From assembly GCA_009829735.1 (NCBI GenBank), contig CM020619.1, positions 23,771,554-23,835,553 of the forward strand: 64,000 nucleotides of DNA, read 5' to 3'. How positions within the stretch are numbered: the first letter of the stretch is position 1; every line of letters begins with the position of its first letter. The notes under the pieces were generated by a model that was not told where the DNA came from, ran no database searches, and saw only the letters and a list, made by a program, of their open reading frames with translations. Below, piece after piece: positions 30,640-42,890 of the stretch. The stretch is from Pyropia yezoensis (taxonomy: Eukaryota > Rhodophyta > Bangiophyceae > Bangiales > Bangiaceae). The translations under genes and the position numbers were made by a program.

Positions 30640-33600
30640 GGGGAATGGCCCGGCCCTCCCGCGGCTGCGCGAGCTCAACATTGAGTTGTCGGCTGTGATG
30701 GTCAAGGGCCATTGCCAATCGTACACGTGTTGCTCTCTTCCTGGTCGTCGATTAAAGAGCTTAAGGATTTGGAAAGAGCATGCCCGCGCGCCCCCGCCTC
30801 GCCCACGCAGCCCCCCCTCCGAGCCCTCCCCACACCGCGCTGCCACCTGCCCGGCAGTGTCGCCCACCAGGCTCCACGCACTCTTGGACTGCCCCCCGCC
30901 CGCCACCCGCCGGTGCTTCTTGGCCGATACACGCGTGTCATCCCCTCCGCCGGCGCCGCCAGCGCTCCAAGACGAGCAGCTGGGCTTGATGGCCACAGCC
31001 GGCACTTCCTTGAACGCCGACGTGGACGTCTTGGGCGGCACAAACGTGGTCTGCTGCACCCCGCGGGGTCCACCCCCGGCACGACGGGCGTGCCGGCCAC
31101 CACCGTCGCGGCAGACCGGCTCGACGTGCGGGTGCCCCCATGGTGCCGAGACCGGCGCTCGTTGTTCCCGCCGCCGTCGGGGGACGTTGTCGGCAGGGAG
31201 GAAGACGAGCCGGGCGGCGACGAGTGGCCGCCCCCCTGCAGCCGCCGTGCAACGCCGGCGGCGGAGGGGGGCGACGGCTTCGACAGAGGCAGCGGCGGCA
31301 GCGGCGGCGGCGCGCCCGACGCACCCCCGCCGTCGCCGTCGTGGCCGCGGAGTGGGTGCAACGCCGCCGAGAGGGCAACGTGCGCCACCACCCGCTCCAT
31401 CAGCAGCTTGGCCGACGGGTCCTCCCCCGACTGCGAGTGGTCGACGCCGCCCGCGGGCGGGGCGGCGCCGACGGGCGCGACGGCGGACGCACCGCCACCG
31501 CCGCGGTTGGCCTCTGGCGCCCCCCGCGGAGCGCCCTCCCCCCCGTTCAATTATCCACTGAGGGCGCCCGTCGAGTCGTCTGGCAGGTCGTCGAGGTCAG
31601 ACGCGTCGTCGTCGTCTGCGTCACACGACGCCATGAGCGAGATAAGCCACTTTTCGGACGACGTCAGTGGCATGCCCACCGCCGGCGCCACCGGCACCGC
31701 CGACGGAGCGGTCGCGCTGGGCCGCCACCGGCCTGCCACCCCCACCAACGGCAGGCGGTCGGCGGTGAGGCGGCCGGCGACCGGCCGCGCCGCTGGCATC
31801 CCTCACAGATTGACGCTGTGGCTGCTCCGGACCGCGCTGGCGGACAGCCACCGCTCGGGCGCGGCGGCCGTTGCGGCCGCTGCCGCCGGCGGAGCGCGCC
31901 GCGGGGAGCCGCAGCCCAGCCACTCGACGAGGTTGATGGACGGGGGCTCGTCGTCGTCTGCATCCCCAGCTCCGCTAACACCAGCGGGAGGGCCGACGTG
32001 ACCGGCGGGCTCGTCCAGGGGCGGCGGCGTGGCGGCGCTACCGCTCACGGCGGGCCGCCACGCGGGCGCCTTCACCTCTACTCGCAGCGGGGGGGGCCGC
32101 CGGCGCATGCGGAGGGAGCCAGAGCTGAGGCGGGACAGCCGGTCGGAGCTCCCTCCCGCGTCGGCCGCCGAGGACGGCGGCGCCACCGCCAACGCCCGCC
32201 CGTCGGCGGTGCCATCGGCGCCATGACCACCACCAGCGGCGGCTACGGCGGCGGCGGCACCGGCGGCGGCGCCACCAGCGTCGGCCATGGAGCCCGACCG
32301 TGCCGGCGGCCGCCCGACAGCACGCGGTGGAGGCGCCGCAGCCGCCGCTGCTGTGGTCCGCCGGGCGCGACCACCGGCCCTCGCGGCCTTGTCGGCCTCC
32401 CCTCGCGTCTTGCCTCCAAGCCGCCACCGGCTGGGTCACCGGGGCACCCGGGCCCTCCCCCGCCTCGTGGTCAGCCCGGCCGCCACCCGCCATCACCGCC
32501 GCAGCGGCGGGGGGCGCCGCAGCGGCCGCGGCGTTCGCCGGCGCCCGCGCCGCCATTGCTGTCGCCGCCGCTACTGCTGCCGCCGTCTTTACGGGAGCGA
32601 CGGGCACCAGTGGGTGCGCCGATGCCGGTGCGCGTCGCCGCCGCCGCCGCCACGGCGGCGCTCCTTTGTCCGCCCCCACGGTGACGCGGGCGGGGACGGC
32701 CGCACCCCCCCCCCGCGCCGCCCTTAGTGCGCCCACTGCAGGGCGACGCGGGCAACGACGCTGGCCCGCCACCCCCGCCGCCCCCCCCACCGCCGCAGCT
32801 GGCACCCCCGTCGCGGCGCACGGGGCCCGCATCGGCAGGCCGGACGGCGGCCGTGCCGCCGGCCGCCCCCCCGACGGGGCTGCCGGCCACGGCGGCGGAC
32901 GGCTCGTTGGCCGCCTCGGCCGCTGCACCCGCCGCCGGCGTGGTCGTTGGTGGCCCCGCATGGCGCGACGCGGCCGCCCGCGCCTGCGCCGCCAGCCGCG
33001 ACGGTAGCGGCCCCGGCGCGGCCGGCGCCGCCGCCCCCGTGTCCACGCTCGACCCCCGCGGTGGCGCCCCCCCCCCCCTGCCTTGCACGGTCTCGTGGTC
33101 CGCAAGCCGCCGCCGCGGATGTCACCAGCAGCGGGGCCGCCACCGCCCGCCGCGGCCTCGCGCATGTCGACCGCCCCGCCCCAGCCGCCGCCGCCGTCGC
33201 CGCCGCTCGGTACGAGCGCCCGCGCCGCCGACTTCCACCCGCCCAGAGCCACCCGCGCGTCGCAGGCGGCGGCCAGCACCATGTCGGGGGCGTCCCAGCC
33301 AAGGACGCCATAGCCCCTGTCACCGTTCCCACCGCCGCTGCCGCCGGCGCCACCGTCACCGCCGGCAACGGGTGCCAAGACGGCGCGGTCGGCGCCGGGC
33401 GCCGTTGCTGTTGGCTCCCCCGCCCGCCGCCGTCCGTCCCGTGGCCGCGACCGCTGCCGGCGCGCGCGGCGGTGAGGGCGGTCGCTTGGCGTGGCGGCCG
33501 GCCGACGCCGCCGCAGCTGCCGCCGCCGCTGCCGTCTGCGGCTGCCTCCGCCGCGGCGACCGCCGCCTCGGCGGCCGCAGCAATGCAAAGCGAACGACCG

Positions 33601-34014
33601 TGAACCCACACCTCGAGCAGCCGCATCCCCCACAGGCGCGTGTCCTGAGGCGTCGCCGCTAATGCGCGCGCCAAAAACGAGAGAAGGTGGGTGGATCTGA
33701 CGAGCAGTACCGCGTTGCCGCGAAGGCGTATTTGGCCGGGCGTCCGCGCCGTGATGGCCGCGTGGAGCGCCGCGTTCTCCAGTTCCGCTGGCACCCAAAA
33801 CAACAGCCTCTTGAGCGTCCGCCACGGAGAGCCAATCAACCGAGAAATCGCCTCCAAGAGCGCGTCGATGCTCACAAACGAAACGTCCGCGCAAGCAGAC
33901 GCGCGGCCGCCAGTCAAGCCGGCACTTCGCGGCGCACGTAGTCCAGCACAGCCCGTGGCACCACGTAGTCCACGTAGGGGCTGACTCGAAGGGAGGAAGA
34001 GAAAAACGCACACA

Positions 34015-34110
34015 ATGTGAGAATACAAAACGTGCGCCCAGCCATTGAGCCAGGTCGGCGACGCTCATGCTTCAATACCTCCCTCCGAGTGGCATATGTG
34101 GAGGGACATG
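34015..34110 (-). repeat. Direct repeat inside intron-like sequence, copy 1
   Basis: It matches 34242-34335 closely (shared ATGTGAGAATACAAAACGTG, CATTGAGCCAGGTCGGCGA, GTGGCATATGT). On the minus strand the sequence beyond this copy runs through a pyrimidine tract to CGAGTCAG at about 33980, a good splice acceptor, and protein-like reading resumes after it. The pair looks like a tandem duplication of about 227 bp affecting an intron. Confidence 0.7.
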
Positions 34111-34241
34111 ACTGACATACATCCTTATTGCACATGCCACCATCGGAGAGCCAGGCCAAACACTCTTGCACCTGACGCACGTTGTACCGAAAGTCGAACC
34201 CACGACTCCGGCTTGGATTCCCATCCAGAGAAGCTCATACC

Positions 34242-34335
34242 ATGTGAGAATACAAAACGTGCCCCCAACATTGAGCCAGGTCGGCGATGCACATGCTTGA
34301 ATACCTTCCTCAAAGTGGCATATGTACAGGGACAT
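34242..34335 (-). repeat. Direct repeat inside intron-like sequence, copy 2
   Basis: It is the second copy of the 34015-34110 unit. It directly follows (on the minus strand) the protein-like segment ending near 34345. Confidence 0.7.
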
Positions 34336-35140
34336 AGCTCACACACAAGACGCTCCAGCCCTGCAGCGGGGAGCTTGACCTCCCCTGCGAGATGCGAAAG
34401 CAGTAGGTAGAGCGGCCGCACGACGTGGCTCACCGCCGTGATGGTGCGGTCGGCCTCGTCCCATTCTGTTGGCCTGTCGGGCTTCAAGTAGGCGCTCTCC
34501 GGAAATTCCTCCACCAGCAGCGGCACCACAGTGAAGAGCCTTAGCAAGGAGACCAAGCTCCAGCAGCGGCAGCAGCCGGCAACACGCGTCGAGCAGCGTG
34601 TCGTAGGCCTCCTCCATCGTTTCGTGGGGGAAGGACACAATGGACGCCTGCTTCCGCGATGTCAGCGGCCGGGCAGTGCCAATAGTTGCGCACCGCCGTG
34701 ACAATGAAGGCGGTCATCTCGTGGCCGACGGCGCCGCCTAGCTGCTCCAAAAGGTACATACTCATCAGGGTGGCGGCCAGCTGCGTCGGCAGCGACTCGT
34801 CGGTGCCCAAAACGTCGACCAGCAACGTCAGCAGGGCGGGCTAGAACTGCAGTAGCACCGTACGGACGTCAAACAGCTGACTGCGGTGGTCCAGAGGGAT
34901 GAGCGGCACCACGCGGGCGGCAACGACCTTGCCATTGCCGTCGACCCTACAAGCAGGCGTGGCGGGGCGCCCCCCCCCCCCGGCGAGAGCCCCCACCACC
35001 CCCGCCCGCAAAGCCGCCACGTGCCCTAGCGCCAGCAGCCCGTCCGTCAGCCCAGGCTGCGCCTGGAGGTACGCTTGGCCAGCGAGCAACCGCAGCTGAC
35101 AGGCCCACCGGCGCTGCTCGTCGGCGCCCAGGCCGTGGCT

Positions 35141-36532
35141 CTAACCGTCGGTCCCCCGTTGCGGCCAGGGTGTTGAGGACTGGGCAGGATCCGAGCTGAT
35201 GTGATTGGCTGATTCTTGAGGACGAGCGGTGGTGGATTTCCCGTGTGAGAGGAGACCCATTCCATGAGCTGACCTTACTCGAGTGCACTTGCTTACAGAC
35301 AGGCTCGAGTGGGGGGATTGAAAACACCGTTGCTCCTCGCTCTGCAGGTGCTGTCGACGGCCGCAGTTGACTCCAGGGTTACCCGTTGATGAGTGCGCAA
35401 AAACGTCTCAATCAGGCGATGTCCACTCGAATTCACGGATCAGCCAATCATTTCTAAAGGGTGTGCGCTGTTTTCATGATCTTCTTTGTGCGCTGGACAT
35501 CTTCTGTGCGGCACGAGCCCTGAAAGAGAACTGCGTGCTAGCTGGCTCCAGTCCTTTTCCTTCATTAGACAACACACTGCACAATGCCAGAGCATGTTGC
35601 CCAAAAAACGAGCAGATGCAGTTGTTGACTGAACAGAGTGCGCGGCCGCTTGCTGACACAAGTGATGATGGTACACCCAGAAGACTGTCAATCGACGCTC
35701 AAAGAGACTTCCGGGAAGACTAGTCGACGCAACGGAGCAGCGCTCTCCCGCTGAAGCACACATGAGCCATCTGGTTCGGAAAGCACCATGCAGACGAGCG
35801 CGCTCCTTACGAAATCTGAGTTGAGGAACATCCGTGGGCCAGCGCCATGACCGCTGGCGCGTGTTACTCAAAGACGTCCTCTCGATCAAACGGAGCATCG
35901 GTGCGCTCTCACTGCAACTTCTTTACCAAAGACGAATTTCCGAAAGACGAAGTTCAAGAGGACGCCAGAAGTCGTGAGCAATACAGAAGCATTCAGCAAT
36001 GATGACAAACAATCAGCAAAAAAGTCTAGCAGATTTACCTCTCGCTGACACGAAAATGCAGGAAACGAAATATTAGCCGAGAGGGCGCTGCTGGCAGCAG
36101 ATATTGGCTCGCCCGGCTTCCCCGAACTGCCATCCGCACAAATATCTTGATCTTGAAATCGGCCGTTGCGGCTGGGCTCAAGGAGCCAACGGCTCACGAC
36201 TGCGCCACGGACCTAGCTGCGGAGCGCGTGTGTCGATGTTCGTCTTCCGGCGGTTGCGAGTCCGAGACATTGCGCATAAAATCTACTGAGCGATGCAGAG
36301 AACTCCGTCGGACTTGTCCGACACTCATTCGTCAAGTTGAGACCATTGTGTGCTAGCTGTTCTGGTAAGTACCGGACAGTTAGATAATGCGTGGAGAACA
36401 GCCTTCTGACTAGGCCTGTGAATCGCGCCTGGGGAGCGTTCAGTCGCATCGGATTGGGCCTATACGTGGTGCTTTCAGGGCGCTACGCGCCCTCGCCCCG
36501 TATGAGTCGTTGGGCGCGACTTGGGCGCGGTC
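35141..36532. other. No gene recognised
   Basis: Composition drops back from the GC-rich island. Short ORFs only. A GGGCGCTACGCGCCC-type block near 36479 begins R1-like sequence. Confidence 0.4.
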
Positions 36533-36543
36533 TATTTATAAAG
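36533..36543 (+). promoter_or_regulatory. Possible TATA box (TATTTATAAAG)
   Basis: It lies 110 bp upstream of an ATG at 36653 and directly downstream of an R1-type GGGCGCGACTTGGGCGCGGT block. The repeat may carry its own promoter. Confidence 0.33.
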
Positions 36544-36652
36544 TTTTCGAGGGCGTTACTCCCCCAAGTAGGCAGACCAGGGGTGCGGGCACGGACCGTG
36601 TGGTGCCACGAATCGCTCCGAGGACTCCTGCAGCCTCGACTGCCCCCCAGTC

Positions 36653-36814
36653 ATGGCCAGCCGCGCGGAAACCAACTCGCCGAAGGCTGCGTCTGAGTCC
36701 GTTGCCCTCGCTGCAGCCGTCGGTGCGCTCATCTCCCCGTTGATGCCTGCGACATCAAGTAACGCGGAGCCCTTCGAACTGTTGGCGGAGGCTCTATGGC
36801 GCCTGACCCTGTGA
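36653..36814 (+). CDS. Small ORF or first exon (53 aa)
   Basis: ATG at 36653. The product is Ala/Ser/Leu-rich and unrecognised. It ends at TGA 36812-36814, which overlaps a donor-like CT/GTGAGT at 36811, so it could be a first exon. No downstream exon was identified. Confidence 0.28.
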   Translation: MASRAETNSPKAASESVALAAAVGALISPLMPATSSNAEPFELLAEALWRLTL

Positions 36815-38710
36815 GTGCCGTTCTTGGTCTGACTCAATGCACCCTTGTTGGTTCGACGCTCCGGCTCTCTCTGCTTTGAGTTCAAAAGACGTCTCAGAAA
36901 CTTGCATGCGACCAAGCAGCTCCACACAGATAGCAAAGAAACCGGACTGACTCGAGCATAATTCCAAATAAACGTGCGTGACAGGGTTGTACTAGGTCAA
37001 AACATTGAGGTACGGGGGGCTACGAAGGGCGCTTTGAATCACGATGGCTTCTCTTTAAGGGCAAATTCAAGGCGCGATTTGGGCGCTCTTCAGCGAGAGC
37101 GCCTCGTGCCCCGGCAAAGAGTGACGCATTTTATAGCCCTACTTATGGTGCGCCTCGTGCTACCGCTCAATTAACTATATTCGCGGCGTCAGCATGGAAG
37201 CGAACAGCAAGTTGGGATTGCTTATTATGCCGCAAGCGGGTTGTTCTTTTGCAGGACACCGGCAGCGAGCGATTGAGGTGGTAGGAAGTGTCTCTCATTG
37301 GGCATTTCCTGACTTTTGGCAATAGTGGTTGAGCAGGAGTCAACAGTATTCTGTCAAGGGCGCGCCGGGTCATTTTCGGGAGGACACAGCTGCCAAGAGT
37401 ACTGGAGCTCACACCAAACCAGCATCTTCAGGCTGCAATCATGTCCAAAGCAGCATCCAAGAGCTCGGAGAGGGAACAAATCTTTCCGCACGTGGCGCTG
37501 ACCTTCGCTTTAAGTGTCTCTGGCCCCCCCCAATAGACTACCGTATCTAGATCTATGACAGCACGCTTGTCTAGTCACCAGCTGAGCATAACAAATATGA
37601 CGTTCGCACTCCATGCACGATGAAGACCGGCGAGCTGCAAGGGTATCGGCAAATGGGCGTGTTGCTACCAGGTGTAATTTTAAAAAGAGCCGCGAGTTCA
37701 TTGGCTCCCTCTCTCCACTGCTTGGTGCGATACTTCTCATGTCGGGAGCGGCGCTGGAAGACCTTCCGAGACGCCACTTGCATCCACACTCCACATACAT
37801 CGGTCGTTACGCACGTGTTTCCTTGAACAAGCCAACGCGATTTTTTTTCTCTTCTTAAGATTTTCATTAATGAATAACTGTTCAAGCAAAAAGAAGGCGA
37901 TGTGAGTCCGAACGACTGACGCTATCTACGATAAAAACCTTTGGAATGTGTGTTAAAGGACTTCCAGAGAGAGAGGAGCTCACTGAGAATTAGGTGGAAC
38001 TCGCACCATGGCTCTTGAGGCCGTGCACGACAATTATTAGTCGCTAAACAGCTATTGGCCTGACCTGTCTTGAGAAAAGTGTTCGTCCTCATGGTTGGCA
38101 AAGATGCGCCTGTTGATCCAGGTCCACCAATGCAGGAGTAGTCGACGTTTTTCGACGCTCAATGGGACATGCGTAGAGTTGCATCTCACGCCTGGGGCAT
38201 GTGCACGAACACGCCCTTGTCGTTATTGACAAGTGTTTAAGGCGTGTTACGCTGACATGCTCGAAAAAAAGAAGGACGTGCTCGGGGCGTGCTAGAGATA
38301 AACGAGGCCGGACTCGGAGAGCATTGTCGCCCTGTGCCATGTGCGGCCATCGGGGACAAGTGCAAGAGCAATTGTACAAAAGCGCAATGGCATGCTGCAG
38401 CACGTCCGTAAAGAGAAGCCAATGATTGGCTACAGCCACAACAGCCTTCGCAAGGAACGTGGGTTAGTCAAGGCACTCTCGTTTATTCGTCGGATATCGC
38501 CGGTTCTCCCTACATCGCGGCACATCTCTGTCAAAACAGTGTGAAGCACTCAGCCGGTGCAGGATCTCCCCTCGAGCTGGTCAGAAGTCCCGAGAAAACC
38601 CCGGATCACACAGTTCGTACAACATCAAACCGTCATGATGCTACCATCGTGGGTGTCGTTTCCACTTCGCCGAGCAGTCATTGGCCAAAGAGGCACCATA
38701 TGAGGCATTC
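36815..38710. other. No gene recognised; R1-like pieces and a CCAAT palindrome
   Basis: R1-like blocks lie at 37015-37035 (GGGGGGCTACGAAGGGCGCT) and 37070-37092 (GCGATTTGGGCGC). A perfect 15-bp palindrome with arms AGCCAAT/ATTGGCT lies at 38417-38431. No recognisable protein. Confidence 0.45.
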
Positions 38711-38719
38711 CACTCGCAC

Positions 38720-38800
38720 GATGCAGTGTGTTCTTGCCCTTGTCCACATGCGACAAAAGTTGGGAAAACTGCAATGTGCACGCTTGATAATGAGTGGTAT
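38720..38800 (+). repeat. Dispersed repeat R3, copy 2
   Basis: It carries TTGCCCTTGTCCACATGCGACAAAAGTTGGG..AACTGCAATGTG, similar to 40145-40210 and 21335-21410. Confidence 0.5.
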
Positions 38801-38959
38801 GACGGTTTCCAGGACTGTTCTGAGATTCGTTCCGAGGAGTTTTTCAGGAAATTGCTGTCATCACTTTTTTGGTGCGAGGGCCGAATTCAAGGAACGGTTC
38901 AAAATACTTAAAAGCGGTGCACATATGCGCTTCTGGTGACTCCTGTCCGGTATTGTGCG

Positions 38960-39640
38960 AAAAACAAATGTTCATGCCATATGGCTAGGAAGTCGTTTTG
39001 TTGCCTTCTGAGACACATTTTGTTATTGACTTGATAGGCGTCAATGATTTGGAGCAGTCTCGAACCTTGTTGCACACTGAAAGACTCGGTCAGGTACCAC
39101 GGAGCGAAGTCGATCCGCCCCTGGTAAGCTAAACTGCAATAAACATGAATGCGCAAAGGATTCGTGAGGCCAAGCGATCAGGAAGCCGGGACTCGCATGA
39201 GAACCCCACACGGGAACCGCCTGGATCACTCAACCAGCCAACTGCGATCCGGGACACGAATTGGAAAGTGGTCCCAAAACGCGCTCAATATGGACACTGA
39301 GAGCCGCGAGACCGTTCCAAACTTTCGTAGAGCAATCCACAGACGCCTTCAGACCTCCGGTCGTGTGTCAGACCTGGACGACCCCCCAAAGGCTGGTCAA
39401 AGGTCGCGCCAATGCTTGCGACAAGAGCCAAAGTCGCAAATACTAAAAAAAAAGCACCACAACACCTGTAGTAAAGGGTACAAATGTAAGTGCTTCAAGC
39501 ACTCAGAGTACTCTGACCAGCAAGTCAACGACAGCAAACAAGCGAGTCCATACAATTCGAATGCAGGGTGGACTTCTACTGTACTGCGGCTCTCTCAAGT
39601 CTCGCCAGCGTACTGCGAAACTCCGTCAACGGCATAGGGG
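38960..39640 (+). repeat. Dispersed repeat R2, copy 2
   Basis: It is the partner of 23270-23970 in the same orientation. See that entry for the matching blocks. It contains short indels relative to copy 1 and no intact ORF shared between the copies. Confidence 0.65.
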
Positions 39641-40144
39641 AAGCAACACTTTCAACTATGGAGTACACACGCATTACTTAACACACTTAGTCATAATTCG
39701 ACGCTTCCAAATCGACATTGATGCAGCTCATACTGCAGTTCCCCGAACTTTGTCTCATGGCGAAAATAACTACAATAGGCTCACAACGGGCCTAAGGCAT
39801 GCCTCATATGGCGCACAACTGGCCAATGAGTCATCTGAATGAGGGTCCGTGTGGAACCGGTGCGATCTGAGACTTTCTCGAGATTTCTACCCACATCGAA
39901 GATGGAACAGACATCGTAAGAACCAGCTGAGACCTCTCCCAGTGCTCTTGCGTGGATCGGGCCGAGATAAAGGAGAATCCGCTGAGATCGTGTGGGAAAA
40001 CAACAGCTCTCTGACCATCCAGCGTACGGTACACGATCCGCCTCGACTGCAGCCAATCATCGCCTTATCAACAGGAAAGCCCCACAACACGCTACTGGTC
40101 CCCTGCGGGCTCTCAGGACGGGGTCGGCTCATGGCCTTGTCGTC

Positions 40145-40210
40145 ACGCTGTTGCACTTGTCTCCATGAGACAAACTTTGGGGAACTGCAATATGTGGCGC
40201 ATTACGGTAG
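40145..40210 (+). repeat. Dispersed repeat R3, copy 3
   Basis: GCTGTTGCACTTGTCTCCATGAGAC..GGGGAACTGCAATATGTGGCGCATTA matches the other two copies. A CCAAT motif lies about 100 bp upstream, as in other copies. Confidence 0.5.
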
Positions 40211-41989
40211 AACACTAATTATTCTGTCTCTTGAGATAATCCCGCAAGCATGGATTTGCTGTGCGCAACGATAGAAGCCTCGCTTGAGACGACATCTTAT
40301 CTCCACTTCTACTTCAGGGCATGGCCACCCATTTTGACTTTCGCCCATACAAGACAGTACTAGTGCCACGTAGACGAAACGTGGCCCAAGGGACAAAACG
40401 TCGCACGTATCAGGGCTCTACATCACACTCAACAAAGCCCTAAAACGACACCAGGATCGACGAGGTTCGACATTGTAGTTACAGCAACTGCGAGGACACT
40501 TCATTCCAATGAACTTGCGTACCCTATGGTCCGCTCGTCCGGGCCCTATCGCTCAACTAAACTCCCGTGTTATAATTTATAGTCGAGCAATAGTGTGAGT
40601 ACCAACGGGGAATCTCTAGAAGCCGGGCATTGATTATCTGACATTCTGCCACGTGGCAGCCCTCTCTCGTGACGCCAGGATGACAGCGTCAGTGCGAGAC
40701 GGGAACAAACCTTCACGCGAGAGAAAGACGGTCTCAGGCAAAGCAATTGTCCATGCAACTGAGGGAAAAGTCAGGAATGTGCACGATCTCAGGAAAGGAC
40801 TTGTTCTGTGATTAATTTGAAGCACAGAGCCCCGGATTGATACATCTACAGATTCATCAAGAGATTCATTTAAATAACAAAACGTTTACATTTTTTCTCG
40901 TGACAACCATACCTGGTCCCCTTTTGCAGACGTGTCGGCTCTTCTGGCCGCACTTGTGCAGCACGGTGCTCAAGAGCTTGAAAGCTGGGGAGGCTTATCC
41001 GATTTGTGTGCGATTATGGAATGTCGGACAAGGTTTCGTTCATGCGGACCGTCGGACGCCTGAGCAAGGGGTCCTGGAGAGGCCTTCAGGTCGATTCAAA
41101 CCGAACTGCTCCTGTTTGAGGCTGAAATTTCGTAATCCAGACTGGAGAACAAGTGAGGGCGGCGTCGCGCAGGACGGGAAGGGAGCGGGGCGTTGGGTCT
41201 AAGACGGTGTTCCTTTGAGACCTGCACCCATCCGTTTTTCGAGTAATCGGCTGTTGCTGTGTGAAGAAATCGCGTTTGAATTGTTCATCTGGACATTTCT
41301 TCCGCTCTGGCAAACAAGACACGTGCTCCTAGCAGGACAGTGCCTTGTGTGGAACAGTCAAGTATGATGCGCGGTGGAACATGAAAAAGCAGAGAAATTT
41401 TGCGCGACTAATGCTCAGGACTGGCAGCCATGGACGATTCGCATCAAATAGCTGGTTTCTAAGGAACACAGTCTTAAACGCACTGCGCGGCGTGTGGGCG
41501 CCCCCGCTTACTTACTTGTAGCCCGATGTCCGCAAACCTGGGCAGGACCGTATTTGCCTTTACAATTCTAACCAAAAGCATGTGCAATGCTGGCCTGTGG
41601 GGGCACATCGGTCGGGTAATCGGTCCTAGTGGATTGTTCTGGGCCTGGTCAACATTGATGGAGCCGGTCAAAATTCGGCGACCACGTGCAGGCTACTGCA
41701 TATCCCGAGCTGCAGCTCAAATCATCGTAGATTGTCTTGTGCCCCTTTTCTCTAGATGAAGTTGCAACCAGGGCTTGTCAAGGGGGAGCGGGGCCTCAAG
41801 TGTTTGGCCCGGGCCAGCAGCCCGTCTGCGCTGTGCGCTCCGCAAGCTCCACCACTGCGTTCAGGCCAGGGATATCAAAAAGACGATTCAGGACCATCTT
41901 CGAGTGTTCCCATCCGCTGGTGCGCTGGCACTAAGGCTGGTGTTCTGGAACTGGGGCTGTGCCAAGCGCCCGAGGCGCTTTTGGAAAGC
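40211..41989. other. No gene recognised
   Basis: Short unrecognised ORFs only, balanced composition, no element ends seen. Confidence 0.4.
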
Positions 41990-42380
41990 GCTCTTCGGGC
42001 GCCACTATGGCAAGCGATTTTCGGGCGCCACTAAAGGCACGAACAGAACGCGATGCGCCCCGACTTGTCCTGGGCCTTAGGGCGTGATTTGGGCGCGATC
42101 AAACATTCAATATATGACCTAAACCAGCTGGGGTTTGTTATGTCGAAAGGGTCAGTGGGGGAAGAGACCACATCAGGAGCGGTCAGCTCGCAGGTGACTG
42201 AAAAGAACTGTATTTCAATTAGTCACGCGGACGACCGTTGAAAGAAGGGTCCTTAAAATTGCTTTGTGGGGGGCTGTAAGGGCGCTCCGAGGGCGCGATG
42301 ACTGATCTCTAGGGTGCTGACAAGGCGCGTTGTAGCGCACCCGCTCCGAGCATGGGCAGAAAAGAGACGCGATGCACAAC
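41990..42380 (+). repeat. Dispersed repeat R1, copy 2
   Basis: It is the partner of 25370-25790. It includes an internal duplication of the GCG..TTCGGGCGCCACTA block (about 41990-42030). Confidence 0.72.
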
Positions 42381-42639
42381 CCTACAAACTTTTCCCAACG
42401 TTTTCAAGTTTGGTATGTACGCTTGGTAACAAGTTGTATTTCCGTTTGACAACCCCAGGTTGCGTCCGCCGGCTCGCGTCCGCTGGCTCGCGCGGCGACG
42501 TTCGTCGTTTGAGATATTCACATTCGCTGTCTCAAATATCTAGCGGTTTCTCAGATAGATGCATTTCTCCTGAGACTTTGCGAAGGGTGCCGAGCACCGG
42601 CCTGAAGCTTTGTGTCTTGCAGTACAGTCGGGGGAACTC

Positions 42640-42890
42640 GACAGTACAGCAGGTGCGGCACCCCTCTGTGGCTTCCACGGGGCGCTCGACCGTGGCGTCA
42701 CAAGCGCTCCGGTGCGTCTTCGCGCCCCATCCCCCCCGGGTCCCCCCGCCTCTTCACCGCTCGGTGTGATGGCGGTGATGTCCGGGTTTTCATGGGGGGC
42801 GAAAGGCACGCCGCCATCGTATGGGGGCGGCGCTCTGAAGCCTGCTGCTCTGCTTTGCGTCGCCGCCAAACACGCCGCCCTCATCCTTCA
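42640..42890 (-). other. Short GC-rich island with protein-like minus frame
   Basis: GC rises sharply. The minus frame within 42884-42540 reads like coding sequence rich in Ala, Gly and Pro, with no recognised motif. It could be a fragment of a GC-rich host gene like that at 30.7-35.1 kb. Confidence 0.3.

Larger units (their letters stand above)
30700..35140 (-). pseudogene. Large GC-rich host-type gene, decayed; unknown helical protein with long Ala/Gly-rich linker
   Basis: Minus-strand frames give coherent protein-like stretches in order: LLAGQAYLQAQPGLTDGLLALG..RSQLFDV, a stop at 34841, LLVDVLGTDESLPTQLAATLM to about 34690, frame changes, VPLLVEEFPESAYLKPDRP..LYLLLSHLAGEV at about 34530-34370, an intron-like stretch, then SIDALLEAISRLI..RLWGMRLLEVWVHG at about 33890-33600. 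A long Ala/Gly/Pro-rich region follows. From 32288 to about 31080 a single frame is interrupted only by TGA (31805-31803) and TAA (31553-31551). The leucine-rich helices suggest an armadillo-like solenoid, but I do not recognise the family. Nonsense codons, frame shifts near C runs and a duplicated intron part indicate a pseudogene. Very high GC on both strands makes the opposite ORFs meaningless. Confidence 0.5.

Noticed and set aside
31140-32684. Long plus-strand ORFs (514, 429, 291 codons) in the GC-rich island
   Set aside because: They are opposite to the more protein-like minus frames, are almost pure Arg/Pro/Gly/Ala, and follow from very high GC lowering stop frequency on both strands.
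34125-34260. Possible tRNA gene suggested by GGGTTCGA on the minus strand
   Set aside because: No matching A box, no acceptor stem and the T-stem does not pair. It lies within the duplicated intron-like region.
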